A model generated the notes under the pieces. It was not told the DNA's origin and did not search any database. It saw only the letters and a program-made list of their open reading frames with translations. 64,000 nt of DNA from the NCBI GenBank assembly GCA_958298945.1, contig OY282606.1, positions 51,597,920 to 51,661,919 on the forward strand. Direction: 5' to 3'. The DNA comes from Atherix ibis. Taxonomy: Eukaryota > Arthropoda > Insecta > Diptera > Athericidae. Shown piece by piece: positions 44,765-56,604 of this stretch (position 1 is the stretch's first letter; every line of letters starts with the position of its first letter). Position numbers and translations under genes: made by a program.

Positions 44765-46775
44765 TTTACGGTCAGGAAAATTTTGTTCAATACAAAAACA
44801 GTCTCGGAAGTGCGTTCATATTTAATTTGAGATTATGTCAGACTGACAATATGAGATTAGGTTTTGAAACTAGATCATTAGAAAATTATTAGCAAAAAAA
44901 ATGAAGAGTAAGCGAATGCAAAAGATCACCTCAGGAACTTTCTTCCGAGACAAGTTCGGTTAATTAGAGGCACTTCCAATTTGAGAATAAGTCAGTTGGA
45001 CGGCGAAATTTTTTTTAGAATACAAAGTAGAGTCGTATTGCGGTTTAGTAAAGCATTTTTGCAAAAATATAATATATTCCTAAGGATTTTCTTATTTTCA
45101 AATCTAACAAAAAATTGCTTTTAACAATTTCTCGTATATCGTGTAAAAATATTTACTATTGAATTTGCAAAATGTTTTTCAATTATTTTAGAATAACAAA
45201 AGTATAAAAGAAAAAAAATCATATATAAAAAACCAACAAATTTTCCTTTACAAAAGAAAAAAAAAATTAAAAATTCACCTCACAAAATAAAGAAGACCAC
45301 CAAAAATTTTCCAAATATTACCGGGCGTGTTAAAAAGTATAACCTTCCTCACCTAAAAATTAGGCACAATCATGCATGGTCAACATGAACAGACATATTT
45401 ATATTTTACATAACTTAACATTAATCGTATCATGTTTACTGTGTAATTAAAATAGAAGCAATATAATTAAATGAGATTTTGCATAATATTTTCTTTATCG
45501 GCCTTCTCCTCCACCATCACCTTCCTCTATCCATGTATTGTAGTTAATCATTGTCGAGTGCCGAGTACATATGTGTAAGTATAAAATTAGGAAGGTAAGA
45601 CCTACCGATGAACTAATCACAACCATACTATAATTAATAGAATTCCAAACATAATAATGGAAATTTTCTTCACTATAAAAAAAAACACTGTGTAAAAAAA
45701 ATGGTTGAAAGCATAAAAAATAAAAATAACCCTAAATATTTTGTCATGTTCTTATGTAGAATGGGGAGTGTACTGCATGCTGTTGAAGGTCTTTTAATAT
45801 GTTTACTGTAGGTAGTATACACATCAGTTCATTTATATTTATAAACATTAACAATATTCTCTATTTTCTTATTTAGACGACTTGTATTTGAGTTTGCTTG
45901 TATTATTATGTTTCTACAAAAGGATCGTATAACATTAACGAGCAATATTCATAACAACAATGTTGAAAACAACATCAGAAACATTTATAATATCATAAAC
46001 GGTAGTATAAGCAACTAGAAACTAAAGCTGATTTTACGGAAACACTCAGAAATGGGGGAGAAACACGAGTAACAATGTTGACAACTAGCAAGAAACAGCT
46101 ACCACTAATTTTAATTATAATAAGAATGTGTGGTAACTGAATAAATCCAACGTCAACAACAAAAAAAAACCATATAAAGAAAAAACCACCACCAGAAAAA
46201 TTGGGGAAAATTGCATCCATTATACGACACCTACCGACTATAATTACAACTATACGACTATGACTATATTTACCGGCCATAATAGAATACAAAATATATA
46301 ACGTAACAGGAATGGCCCAATAATGTTAAATTTAATGCCATGAATTTATATATATACTCATATATTTTATGTTGGCGAAAATTAACTTTTGTGGTAATTT
46401 ATTTATAGTTAAGAGTGTAGTTTTATTAGCGCCATTTGCTGTGCGGTGTTCAGCACATAAGCGAAGCGGCGCGACTGCCTTAACTGATGAGTTATCTCTT
46501 AAATTGTTTTTCTCTTTTCATAACGTTTTCGTTTTGTTTTATTTTGTATTGTGTTTTTCCTTTTGATTTATTTGTGTTTATTTATCCTTTTTTTTTTATC
46601 TTAAAGGGTTTTTTTTCGAGATGAAAAACGAAGGCAATGTGTTGTTAGTTCAGTTGCACGACAACAGCAAAAATTGCAAATTCGAAAAATTCTAATTATT
46701 TGCATGTTGTTATAGATAAAGTGCTACCAACTTAAAAATATCCTATTTTGTGATTTTAATTTAAATAATTTTTAA
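44765..46775. other. AT-rich interval, no gene seen
   Basis: About 2 kb with no supportable gene. It contains A runs near 45240 and 45675. A short, less AT-rich stretch at 46425-46500 and a TTAGTTCAGTTGCACGAC motif at about 46646-46663 resemble initiator-type promoter sequence, but nothing downstream confirms it. Confidence 0.45.
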
Positions 46776-46776
46776 T

Positions 46777-48011
46777 TAAGCTGTAAAAGTTAAAATCCGC
46801 TGTTTTTTAGTCAAAAAAACACGTGTTTTTTTTTCATAGGAAGCAAAAACAAATTTATTCAAAGTACTTGCACTTCGCTAGCTACACATTTTTCACATCT
46901 ATCGGGCATTTTGTGGATACCACACGCCAAAAAATTCCTTCTCTTTCGAGGCAAACCACTCATCAAGCCATTTTCGGACGTCTTCGTAAGAATCGAAGTG
47001 CTGCTCAGGGAGCGCGTGGCCCATCGACGAAAACATGGTGATAGTCGGAAGGGGCCAGATCTGGTGAATAAGCGGGGTGGGGTAGCACCTTCCAGTTGAG
47101 TGTCTGCAAGCAGTTTCGGACTATTTTTGACGTGTGTCATGTCTTTGTTGATGATCCGTCCTTTTTTCACGAAGAGCACAGTGCAATTTGATCAGTTGTT
47201 GGTGGTAGCGGTGGGCATTGACAGTTTCACCAGGTTTCAACCCTGCTGATCCCATTAAACGCACAGCATCGTCTTCCGTCTGAAGCGATTTGGTCTTGAG
47301 GAATATGTTGATGGTTGGCCGTGATTAACCCACGATTTCTTGTGTTTAGGATTCTTGAAATATATCCAATTTTCATCGCCTGTCACAATCCGATGCAGAA
47401 ACGACTTTCTTTTTTGTCTGGCGAGCAAGATTTTGCATGTGTTTTGGCGTCGCTCCATCTGCCTATCGTTCAATTCATGAGGCACCCATTTTCTGATCTT
47501 TTCAATCTTCCCCGCAGCACGCAGACATATGGAAATGGCTGGTTGAGTAACACCCAATTGCTCCGTGAGCATTTTTTGCGATTGGGTATCGTCTTCGTCC
47601 AAAAGAGCCTGCAATTGATGGTTCTCAACCTTTCTAGGCCGATTTTCACGCTTCTTGTCCCACAAGTCAAAATTGCCGTCTTTGAACCGACAAAACCAAT
47701 CTCGGCACGTTGTTTCCGATAAAGCACTGTCACAATAGGCCTCCATAAGCATTCGATGCGATTCGGCAGATGATTTCTTCAAATTGAAGCAGAAAAGAAG
47801 AGCTTCCCGCATATGCTCTTCTTCTGCCACAAAACTAGACATGATTACCAAAGGAAAAATGTATGTTTTTGTACAAAATTGCTGACAATGTGCGTTGATT
47901 AATGTTGACAGCTGTCAAATTCATAAAAAAAGTATGGCGTGCCCATGGTAGCTTAATACGCTCACTTACGCCATCTATGAGGAAACAGCGGATTTAAGCT
48001 TATACACCTGT
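46777..48011 (-). mobile_element. M1 mariner, copy d
   Basis: About 1235 bp, minus orientation. The right terminus is well preserved (AAACAGCGGATTTAAGCTTA...CACCTGT, then TA at 48012-48013). The left terminus is degraded (TAAGCTGTAAAAGTTAAAAT). It shares the 19-bp central deletion with copies a and c but lacks their codon-9 stop. Confidence 0.9.
46860..47842 (-). pseudogene. M1-d transposase, broken
   Basis: The start is MSSFVAEEEHMREALL, at the ATG read from 47842. One uninterrupted frame to 47255 contains both helix-turn-helix units (ESHRMLMEAY...ETTCRDWF and KMLTEQLGVTQPAI), WVPHELNDRQMERR and the first catalytic Asp in TGDENWIYFKNPK. The 19-bp deletion after the WDQQG codons breaks the frame. 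A further deletion of about 40 bp near 47135-47150 removes the HDNAPSH motif with the second Asp. The [13 protein letters not shown] region and the C-terminus survive out of frame. It is the best-preserved M1 N-terminus in the window. Confidence 0.9.
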
Positions 48012-48119
48012 TATATATCTTAAGTACTTTGACGATATAAATTGTTTTATTTAAATATTGTTATAAATTTTGAGAAGAAAATTTACCAACTAAAATACGA
48101 ATATTTGTTAACGAAAACG

Positions 48120-50150
48120 TTTACGAATGCCTAGCTACAAACAAAAACTTAACCGACTAAAACGTGAACTAAAAATGAAAATTATGAAACATTATAGATT
48201 AACGGCATGAAATTTATACAAGATCGCTTACTGACAATATTTCATTATGGGAAGCCACTAGACGAATACTCTCGTACAAAAGAATATCACACCCACTGAA
48301 ACAAAATGACGGTAACTGGGCAAAAACATACGAAGAAAAAGCCGAAGTATTTGCTAAACATTTGGTAAATACGTTTGCTCCACTTGATGATATATTGTAG
48401 AAGACAAGTCCCATACTAACAAAATCATCGAAGAACTAATGTACTCAGTCCCTATAAGTCTTTCTCCCAAAAATTCTAAGCCCTCGGAAATTCTAAAATC
48501 TACTATTCTGCGCCTTCCCAATAAAAAAGCTCCTGTTCTGAAACAAATTTCCCCAAAAACTTAAGTTTTAATTACATACACGCGCACAAGAGTATTTTTC
48601 TTACTCTGGAAATTTTCTGTTATTAAAATGATTTCTAAACCAAATAAACCCATTAATTCTCCTTCCTCCTATAGTTCTATCCGCCTCTTACCAATCCTTG
48701 GTAAGATTTTTGAAAAACTCCTGTTAAAACGACTCTACCCAATCCTAGTTAATGAAAAACTTATTCCTGATCATTAATTTGGCTTCCGATCTGAACACTC
48801 CACTATACAGAAATGCCATCGTATTGTTGATCATATTGCATCCTCTCTTGAGAAGAAAGAGTATTGCTCAGGAGTATTTTTAGATATCTCCTAAGCTTTT
48901 GATCATTTTAGCATCCTCAACTCCTCTGTAAACTCAAGAGCTGTCTTCCTTCAACATAGTAACTTATCATAAATTCATATCTCTCACAACGACATTTCCA
49001 ACTTGCAATTAACTCAGAATCCTCGGCAATATATTATATTAGAGCCGTAGTGTCACAAGGTAGTTTCCTTGGTCCCACCTTATATAATATTTATACCCAT
49101 GACATTCCAGCTGATCCTAATACTATTGTATCATTGCTTCTTATGCAGACAATACGGTCATACTTGCTACCCATATACAAGGGCTTTTCAAAAAGTATCG
49201 CGAATTTTGAATTTCTGCGGGTTACGTATATTCGATTTTCGATTTTTTTGTGGTGTTATGTTGGTACTCATGTCTCTCACTTATGCCGACAGTTTCGGCC
49301 ACTTTTAATGTTCAGTTAATTTTTGACAACTGCTTTGCTTGCACGTGTTTTTGCTTGTCTTCGATTTTTGCCCATTCCAAAAAATGGATCAAAGAATCTG
49401 TTTCGGGAACAAGAAAAAGTCACAGGGGGCCAGATCTGGGGAATACGGTGGCTGCGGTATTATTAGCGTGTTGTTTTTGGGTAAAAAATTTGCGATGCTT
49501 TTTGAACAGACCTCGTTCACAACCTTCAATCCTGGTTTAAGATATGGAGAGTGAAGGTAAATGAACAAAAAACTGCTCACATTACTTTCACACTTTGTCA
49601 AGAAAAATATACCCTTTTATACCTAAATAGCAGCATGATTACCCACGTTATTTTGAACTTTACCTTGATAAGAGACTAAAATGAAACCCACATACTAGAC
49701 TAAAAAGAGTTGAAGTGAACAGACGTTACCTACAATTTCTTAGACTACAGGACAAACGCTCGAAACTAACAATCAAAAGTAAGCTTCTAAAAACCATTTT
49801 GGACATATGGAATTGAACTTTAGGGTTCAACCAAACGTTTCAATTCCTATCGCGTCCACAGGCCTTACAATCCAAGATCCTCCGTAAAATTGTTGATGCC
49901 CCCTTTTATGTCCGTAACAACGTAATACATCATGAACTAAATGGGTTCAGGACCTGTGCATTTTCCGCTATCAAAAATTTCACTTCCGTTTATCCTATCA
50001 TCATAATTCTCTCACAAGTAAGAGACTGCTCTTCTCGGAAACACTCATCGGAGACTTAAGAGACAATGTCCTAGAGAATTTTTAGTGGAATCTAACTTCC
50101 GTTAGTTGAAGAAACGCCGATGGGTGTTTACTCCCATTTAATGATGCACA
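48120..50150 (+). pseudogene. LINE B ORF2 remnant (RT)
   Basis: The linker is followed by RT motifs LRLPNKKAP, MISKPNKPINSPSSYSSIRLLPILGKIFEKLLLKRLYPILVNEKLIPDH, FLDIS(stop)AFDHF and a block equivalent to PQGSILGP (reading SQGSFLGPTLYNIYTHDI). The catalytic box reads SYADNTVILA, that is YADN rather than YADD, as in LINE A. After the S2 insertion the thumb reads LQSWFKIWRVKVNEQKTAHITF and the remaining C-terminal region runs to about 50150 with stops. The codons for MNPHTRLKRVEVNRRYLQFL are preserved near 49680-49740. Confidence 0.82.
49180..49513 (-). mobile_element. 334-bp deleted mariner (S2) inside LINE B RT
   Basis: Same termini, length and position as the element in LINE A. On the minus strand it has the mariner motif [19 protein letters not shown] (near 49400-49460), including the last Asp region of a DD34D transposase as PCD. 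The rest of the transposase is deleted. Confidence 0.85.
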
Positions 50151-50180
50151 AGATTGTTAATTAAAATAAAATTTAAAAAA

Positions 50181-53100
50181 ATTAGTTGCAGATAAAATTT
50201 AAAAAAATGAAAAAAAATTTGTTGACAAAGTAATTTTGAAAATTTTGACTAAGATTTCTTTCTTTCTTTTTATATTTTATTTACCTACATTTATTTATTT
50301 TGATTTTTTTTTTGAGTAACTCCTGATATAGTTTTCATTTTTTTAACTAATCTTCGAACTACTTGAAACGGATAAGATAAATAACACTCAGGGGTCTACC
50401 CACCACCAATAGTGATCTGTTTCTCAAATTAATAAATCTGATCAAGCTCCTTTTAAAAAAAATCTTCTGTTTTTGTTCTTCTAACATCTAACATTTTTAA
50501 TTACTTTCTAAAAAAATAACTGAATTTTATTAAATGTATTTCAAATCACGAACTTTTAGATACTGTAAAATATGATCCTTACGTTAAATTATCATAATTC
50601 TAGCTAAAATTTTTCAAAAATTCACTCCTAAGCGATTCTGGTCTATAATTCAATTATCTCTCAATTTGGCATTAGAGTGGAATTTATCTAAGAAACCAAA
50701 GTATTTTCTCGTGAGAGTATATTGTCCAGGTGTATCCCTCTGCCTTTGTTTGAGAACTAAAACGATTCGTTCGCTGTTTATGTGCTATTCAAAGCTTGAA
50801 GGATTCTATTTCCGAATTGCTGTTAACCTTGAACACTTCCCAATATTCCCGATGATTGGTAGTATTTATCATAATAGTATTCTTAGCCCTATTGTATATA
50901 AAATCTACACCTCCAATATCTAATAATTATTTAAAAATAGCAGCTTTAGTTATATATATTTAAGTTTATATTTTACAATTAGCCTTAATAATATAAAAAT
51001 ATCTTACAAAAACAACAAAAAAAGAGTAATGCGAATAAGTTTCCTGTGAAATAGAACAATTTTCCTTTGTATAATTTTAGATTACAATTGAGGGTAAAGC
51101 CAAAATAACATTTAAAAAAAATTATTTGAATTTATTGAATTTAAGCAAAATAATATTAATTTTTCATTATTCTTGCTTCTGTCAAAGTAAGAATAAAATC
51201 GAACAAAAAAAATGCATCATTATAAAACTAATTCTCATTTATGACACATCCTATATTGGATATTCTTTAGCAATTAAAACTGAGAAGCTAATTAAGACTT
51301 ACAAGACCTACGAAATTTATGAGAGAACCTTTTTCTCTCTTGTCCGATCCATAAATTTCCAATTTTAAACAAAGTCCACATGCGCTCGCTCCTGTTTGGA
51401 TAGAAACGTGAGAACATATTCGAAAATCGCTAAGAACTTTGACGTTTTCCATTTACTCGTGACAATTAATATTCATTCAAAAGAGTCCCGAACGGAATAA
51501 AAACGTGTACTATCATTATTTGTATCCTCAAAGATTTTGTGACGACCACCGTGGCAGATTGTTTTAATGCATTTTAATATCAAGTCGTTGGTATAATTTT
51601 GCATCTTAACATAGTTATTGGCTAAATAAATTCTCATCATTATCAAAGAAAAGCTATTGATCGATCCCGTACTAATATGATTGTGAATTTACAAAGAAAA
51701 GACAAAAAAAAACATGGTAAAGGAAGGGAGATTTTGTCACATATGCAAACGATTAAAACTCCTTTAAAATGACTTAGCCTTTGCTCTTTTTCGCAGATAT
51801 TCAAATAATACACAAAAAAAATAATTCCAAACTAATTAAGAATAATAATTTAACTCTTAAGAAATTGCATAATAAAAATTAGCTTTTATTTTTGAAAATC
51901 TTAATTCTTTTCAACAAAAAAAAAAATTGCACCCAAACATTTATTGGTAAAAAGTTGACCGTCTACCGTAATTATTTGATTTACCAAAGAATTTTTCATA
52001 AATAATATCATTTTTATTTTGGTTCAAATTCATTGCGGTTTTTTTTTTGAAGGGAAAATTGTTAATTTGGCAATTTTATTGACAGGAACTGGAACAGTTA
52101 TTTTGGTCTTTAAATATTTTTGGTTGTCATTAGAATAACTTTATCAGCAAATAGCCTCCCAAATACATAACACATAATATTAAGGAATTTAAAAAATCCT
52201 ATAGTGCATGTTGAAAAGATTATAATATAGCCTAAATTATAATAAAATTAATTTATCATTTTCTAAATTAGAAACAAATCAATTAGAAAAAGACAAGAAA
52301 AGAAAGTGTTGTCTTCTATTTGTTCGGCCATTTAGAAAGTACTTTAAATTTTTTTGGTGTTTTTTTTTTTCTAAAAAAATTATTTTACTTTTTATTTTAT
52401 TTTTTATAATCAGTTTATAAAATTGGTTAGGAAATTTGTAATTTTATTCTTATTTATTCGAATGATTTAGTTCAATTCTTAAACCGTTTCATAGATTTTT
52501 TTTTAGATTTACTTAAAAAACTTCATTTTTTAAAAAGAATTTTGAACGGCTTATGACAGTTTTTGCATTTTAATAAGGCTTAAAATATTTTAAAATTTTT
52601 AAAGGAGTGTGATTTGAGGTGCTCATTATTTTTTTTATACTGTTTCGAACAGATTTTAAATTTCATTTCTTAGAAGATTGGAATTTTCTTTGAAAATTCT
52701 TCAATTCCGACTTTGTTGAGCAGTTTACAAATATTTTTTGCAGAAAAATTCAAAAAACTTTTTTTGAAGTATTTTTTGTAATTACATTGTATTGCTTAGT
52801 TTCCTCGACATATTGTTTGTTTGTTATCAGTTTAAGTTAAATTAGTAAAGAAATGTGAATTCTAAGCACTGCGGTACTAAAGGCATCATCCAGTCGTGTT
52901 TAACTTAGGCGATTTAACGAGAATCTTTCTATTAATTTTGCACAAATATTTCGTACAATAGTACAATTTCTGACTAAGGTTTTTATTAAGTGTTTACTAT
53001 ACACTCTTTTTGTACTATTATAACAGCTTTATTTTAGAAAGGACTACTCATGTTTGGATGCATATTTTAGAACTTGTAATTTTTCTTCATTTGTCTTCCA

Positions 53101-53226
53101 ATAAATAATATAAATCCTAATTAATCTCTTATATGTTCGTTAAACAAAATCCCTTTTCATTATACCTTAAAACTCTACAGAAAATCTTTTTTCCTAAAAT
53201 AAAAGCTAATTTTACATAAATTCATA
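50181..53226. other. AT-rich interval, no gene seen
   Basis: About 3 kb. A stretch at 50640-50930 has more balanced composition. It ends with ILSPIVYKIYTSNI codons that faintly recall the LGPxLYxIYTxDI motif of LINE RTs (50878-50921), so it may be a tiny decayed LINE piece. The rest shows no supportable feature. Confidence 0.4.
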
Positions 53227-53228
53227 TA

Positions 53229-54467
53229 TCAAGTGTATAAGCTTAAATCCGCTGTTTGATCATAGATGGCGTGAGTGAGCGTATTAAGCTACCATGGGCA
53301 CGCCATACTTTTTTTTACGAGTTTGACATCTGTAAACATTAATCAGTGCACATTGTCAGCAATTTCATACAACAACATACATTTTTTCTTTTGTAATCAT
53401 GTCTAGTTTTGTGCCAGAAAAAGAGCATATGCGGGAAGCTCTGCTTTACTGCTTCAATTTGAAGAAATCGGCTACCGAATCACATCGAATGCTTATGGAG
53501 GCCTATGATGACAGTGCTTTATCGGAAACAACGTGCCGAGATTGGTTTCGTCGTTTCAAAGACGGCAATATTGACTTGTGGGACAAGAAACGTGAAAATC
53601 GGCCTAGGAAGGTTAAGGACCATCAATTGGAGGCTCTTTTACACGAAGACGATACCTAATCGCAAAAAATGATCGCGGAGTAATTGGGTGTTACTCAACC
53701 AGCCATTTACAAGCGTCTGCATGTCATGGGGGAGAATGAAAAGTTCGGAAAATGGGTACCGCATGAATTTATCGATAGGCAGATGGAGCGACGCCAAAAC
53801 ACATGCGAAATCTTGCTCGCCAGACAAAAAAGAAAGTCGTTCCTGCATCGGAATGTAACAGGCGATGAAAAGTGGATATATTTCGAGAATCATAAAGGGA
53901 AGAAATCGTGGGTTGATCCCCAAAACCAAATCGCTTCAGACGGAAGACGATGCTGTGCGTTTGGTGGGATCTAGAGGGTATCGTTGAAACCTGGTTAAAC
54001 GGTCAATGCCCACCGCTACCACCAATAACTGATCAAATTGCACCGTGGTCTGTGTGAAAAAAGGACAGATTATCAACAAAGACATGACAAGCCGATTTTC
54101 CTCCACGACAACGCACCATCGCACACGTCAAAAATTGTCCGAAACTACTTGGAGACAGTCAACTGGAAAGTGCTACCGTACCCCGCTTATTCACCAGACT
54201 TGGCCCCTTCCGATTACCACCTGTTTTCGTCGATGGGCCACGTGCCCGCTGAGCAGCACTTCGATTCTCACGAAGACGTTCGAAAATGGCTTGATGAGTG
54301 GTTTGCCTCGAAAGAGAAGGAATTTTTTTGGCATGGTATCCACAAATTGCCCGAAAAATGAAGAAAATGTGTAGCTAGCGATGACAAGTACTTTAAATAA
54401 ATTTGTTTTTCGTTTCTATGAAAAAACATTACTAAAAAACAGCGGATTTAAGCTTATATACGTTTCA
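53229..54467 (+). mobile_element. M1 mariner, copy e
   Basis: About 1239 bp, plus orientation. The left end is TCAAGTGTATAAGCTTAAAT after TA at 53227-53228. The right end is AAACAGCGGATTTAAGCTTA followed by a degenerate tip and TA at 54468-54469. It has an independent 14-bp deletion in the region where copies a, c and d have the 19-bp deletion. Confidence 0.9.
53399..54400 (+). pseudogene. M1-e transposase, broken
   Basis: The start is the ATG at 53399 (MSSFVPEKEHMREALLYCFNLKKSATESHRML), open to a TAA at 53657-53659 in LHEDDT(stop)SQK. The frame then continues with a TAA at 53681 and LGVTQPAIYKRLHVMG, WVPHEFIDRQMERR and the first catalytic Asp in TGDEKWIYFENHKGKKSW. A stretch coding for GQPSTSSPR is missing before NQIASDG. 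The 14-bp deletion follows the IV codons. The last frame (54038-54361) holds HDNAPSHTSKIVRNYLETVNWK and [12 protein letters not shown], so all three catalytic Asp codons survive though in different frames. Confidence 0.88.
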
Positions 54468-54469
54468 TA

Positions 54470-54948
54470 TTAAACAATTTTACTTCTAAAAAAAAAATCT
54501 TTTAAGAACTAACATTTTAATAATATAAGCAAAAAACTAATCTAACTAAAACAATTATCAATTTTAAATATCATTAATAATAAATAAATTAAAAATGCAA
54601 AAAAAAATTTGATAACATTAAAATGTATAAAAAAAAAATTTTTATAATGTATTTTGTTATGGAAATTGAAAGAAAAAAATCATAAGAGAGGAGGAAGCAT
54701 AAAAAATTTGTAGGAAAAAAAATAACAACAGACTAGCCATAAAATTCTCTTAGAAGCAAACCGAAACAAACCATGAATATGATTTTATTTTAATTGCAAG
54801 AATACTCATCCATCAGATAAGTTTTTTTATGGATTAGTAATTTTTTAAAAAATTGATTGTAAGAGATCAGAGAAGAGAGAAATATAAAAAGAGCAATATT
54901 CAAACGACATTCAAAGATGCGATCAATTTATCTGAATGCAAAAGAGCA
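54470..54948. other. AT-rich interval, no gene seen
   Basis: About 480 bp of A-rich sequence between M1-e and tandem repeat array 2. Nothing recognisable. Confidence 0.5.
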
Positions 54949-55742
54949 TATAATTTTGTTAGTAAATTAAAAACGATAAAATGTACAAAAAACAAAAAAT
55001 TGACTCAGTAGAAAATTTAGCTGAAAATAAACTGCAAAAACTATTTTCAGTTTTGTTTAACGTAACGTCTACTTCAACGATGCTATTTTTCCCGCTGCTT
55101 GTTTTCATACTTGCTACCGTGCTGGTTGCGCTGCTACAAATTACGTTACTGCTTGTTTCGCTACTATATATCAAGCTAGATTTCAGAAATAATACCGGTT
55201 ATATAGTTCGTGTTTTTTTACTACTTGTTTTAACGATAAAAATTTGAAGATTAAAATTTGTCGAAAGAGAAGAAAAATAAAAAATTGGAAAAATTTTAAA
55301 AATTATCTAAAATAAAAATAAAAAAATTCTTAATTTTGTTTAACGTAAAGTCAACTTCATACGACGCTATTTTCCCGCTGCTTGTTTTCTTACTTGCTAC
55401 TGTGCTGGTTGCGCTGCTACAAATTACGTTACTGCTTGTTTCGCTACTATATATCAAGCTAGATTTCAGAAATAATACCGGATATATAGTTCGTGGTCTT
55501 TTCATTACTAGTTTTAATTATACAAATTTTAAAGTTAAAATTTTTCAAAAGAGAAAAAAAAAATTGGAAAAATATTAAAAATTATTTAAAATAAAAATAA
55601 AAATATTGTTTTTAGTTTTGTTTAACGTAAAGTCTACATCATACGACGCTTGTTTTCTTACTTGCTACTGTGCTGGCTGCGATGCTACAAATTATATTGC
55701 TAATTGCTCCGCTACTACATATCAAGTTAGATTTCAGAAATA

Positions 55743-56604
55743 TTGGGTTGTTTTGAGAGTAATTTCGTTATCTATTTATAAAAATGAAAGACGATTTTCT
55801 TATAGTGAATTAATATTTAATTCAATTAAATATTGTTCAGTCTGATCCAATACCATTTGCCATCTTTCTGGCAAAAAACTGATCCAAGTGATTTTTGACC
55901 TCCTCATTGAATTAAACATTCTACCATCTAAAAAATTTTGTACAAATGATATTCGGAAGGTGCTAGGTCTGGACAGTATGATGGGTGTGACAGTATATCA
56001 TATCCAAGCTCTAAAAGCTTTTGCCGATTGGTCGAACTTGAATGTGGTTTCGCATTATTCTGTTGGAACACTATACCTTTCCTACTGACCAATTCTAGCC
56101 TTTTTTCTTTAAGTGAATCTTTCAATTTGTTCAACTGATGACAGTACACTTCAGAATTGATCGTTGTGTTGCTCGGTAGAAGCTAAAAATAAACGACTCG
56201 TTTGAAAACCCACCAAATAGATAGCATAACCTAGCTTTTTTTTGATGAATATTGGCTTTCGACAGAGGTTCATCTTTTCTACTCCAGGATCGTTGGCGCT
56301 TAACATTGTTGTAGACAACCCATTTATCGTCCCCAGTGATGATACGCTTCAAAAATGTATAATTTTCTTGGCGTTTGAGAAGCAAAATCATAAACGTCAA
56401 TGCGACGGCACCAATTTTTATCCGCATGAAGATGAGGAAACCATATGTCATGCTTGGAGATAAAACCTAACCGTTTCAAATAATCATGAACGGTCGAATT
56501 CGATAAATTTAATCTCTCACCGATCTCAATTAAGTTGGGAAAAAATGCAAATACAATTAAGTCCTCTGCTGGGAAACAACGAAATTACTTTCCGAACAAC
56601 CCAA
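55743..56604 (-). mobile_element. C1 mariner copy 5, internally deleted
   Basis: 862 bp in minus orientation. TTGGGTTGTTTTGAGAGT lies at the left and CTTTCCGAACAACCCAA at the right, with TA flanks at 55741-55742 and 56605-56606. It sits within unit 3 of the tandem repeat, at GATTTCAGAAATA. The first part of the transposase next to the right end is deleted. Confidence 0.92.
55870..56510 (-). pseudogene. C1 copy 5 transposase remnant
   Basis: Read right to left: NSTVHDYLKRLGF, a damaged WVPHLL region (MTYGFLIFMRIKIGAVAL), LLLKRQENYTFLKRIITGDDKWVVYNNVKRQRSW with the first catalytic Asp kept (the Glu of GDEKW is Asp), KANIHQKK and a frame break. The next frame (55928-56149) holds QQNNAKPHSSSTNRQKLLELGYDILSHPSYCPDLAPSEYHL: the second Asp is Asn and the third is Glu. 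The C-terminal FNSNEEVKNHLDQFFAR-type tail follows in another frame. Confidence 0.82.

Larger units (their letters stand above)
48110..50180 (+). mobile_element. Jockey-clade LINE B (sister of LINE A), 5' truncated
   Basis: It begins within the endonuclease-RT linker (TACGAATGCCTAGCTACAAA) and ends in A-rich sequence near 50160-50180. It parallels LINE A from about 22160 to 24060, including the 334-bp S2 mariner at the same position. LINE B keeps linker codons (LWEATRRILSYKRISHPLK...FAKHLVNTFAPLDDI) that are deleted in LINE A, so B is not simply a duplicate of A. Confidence 0.87.
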
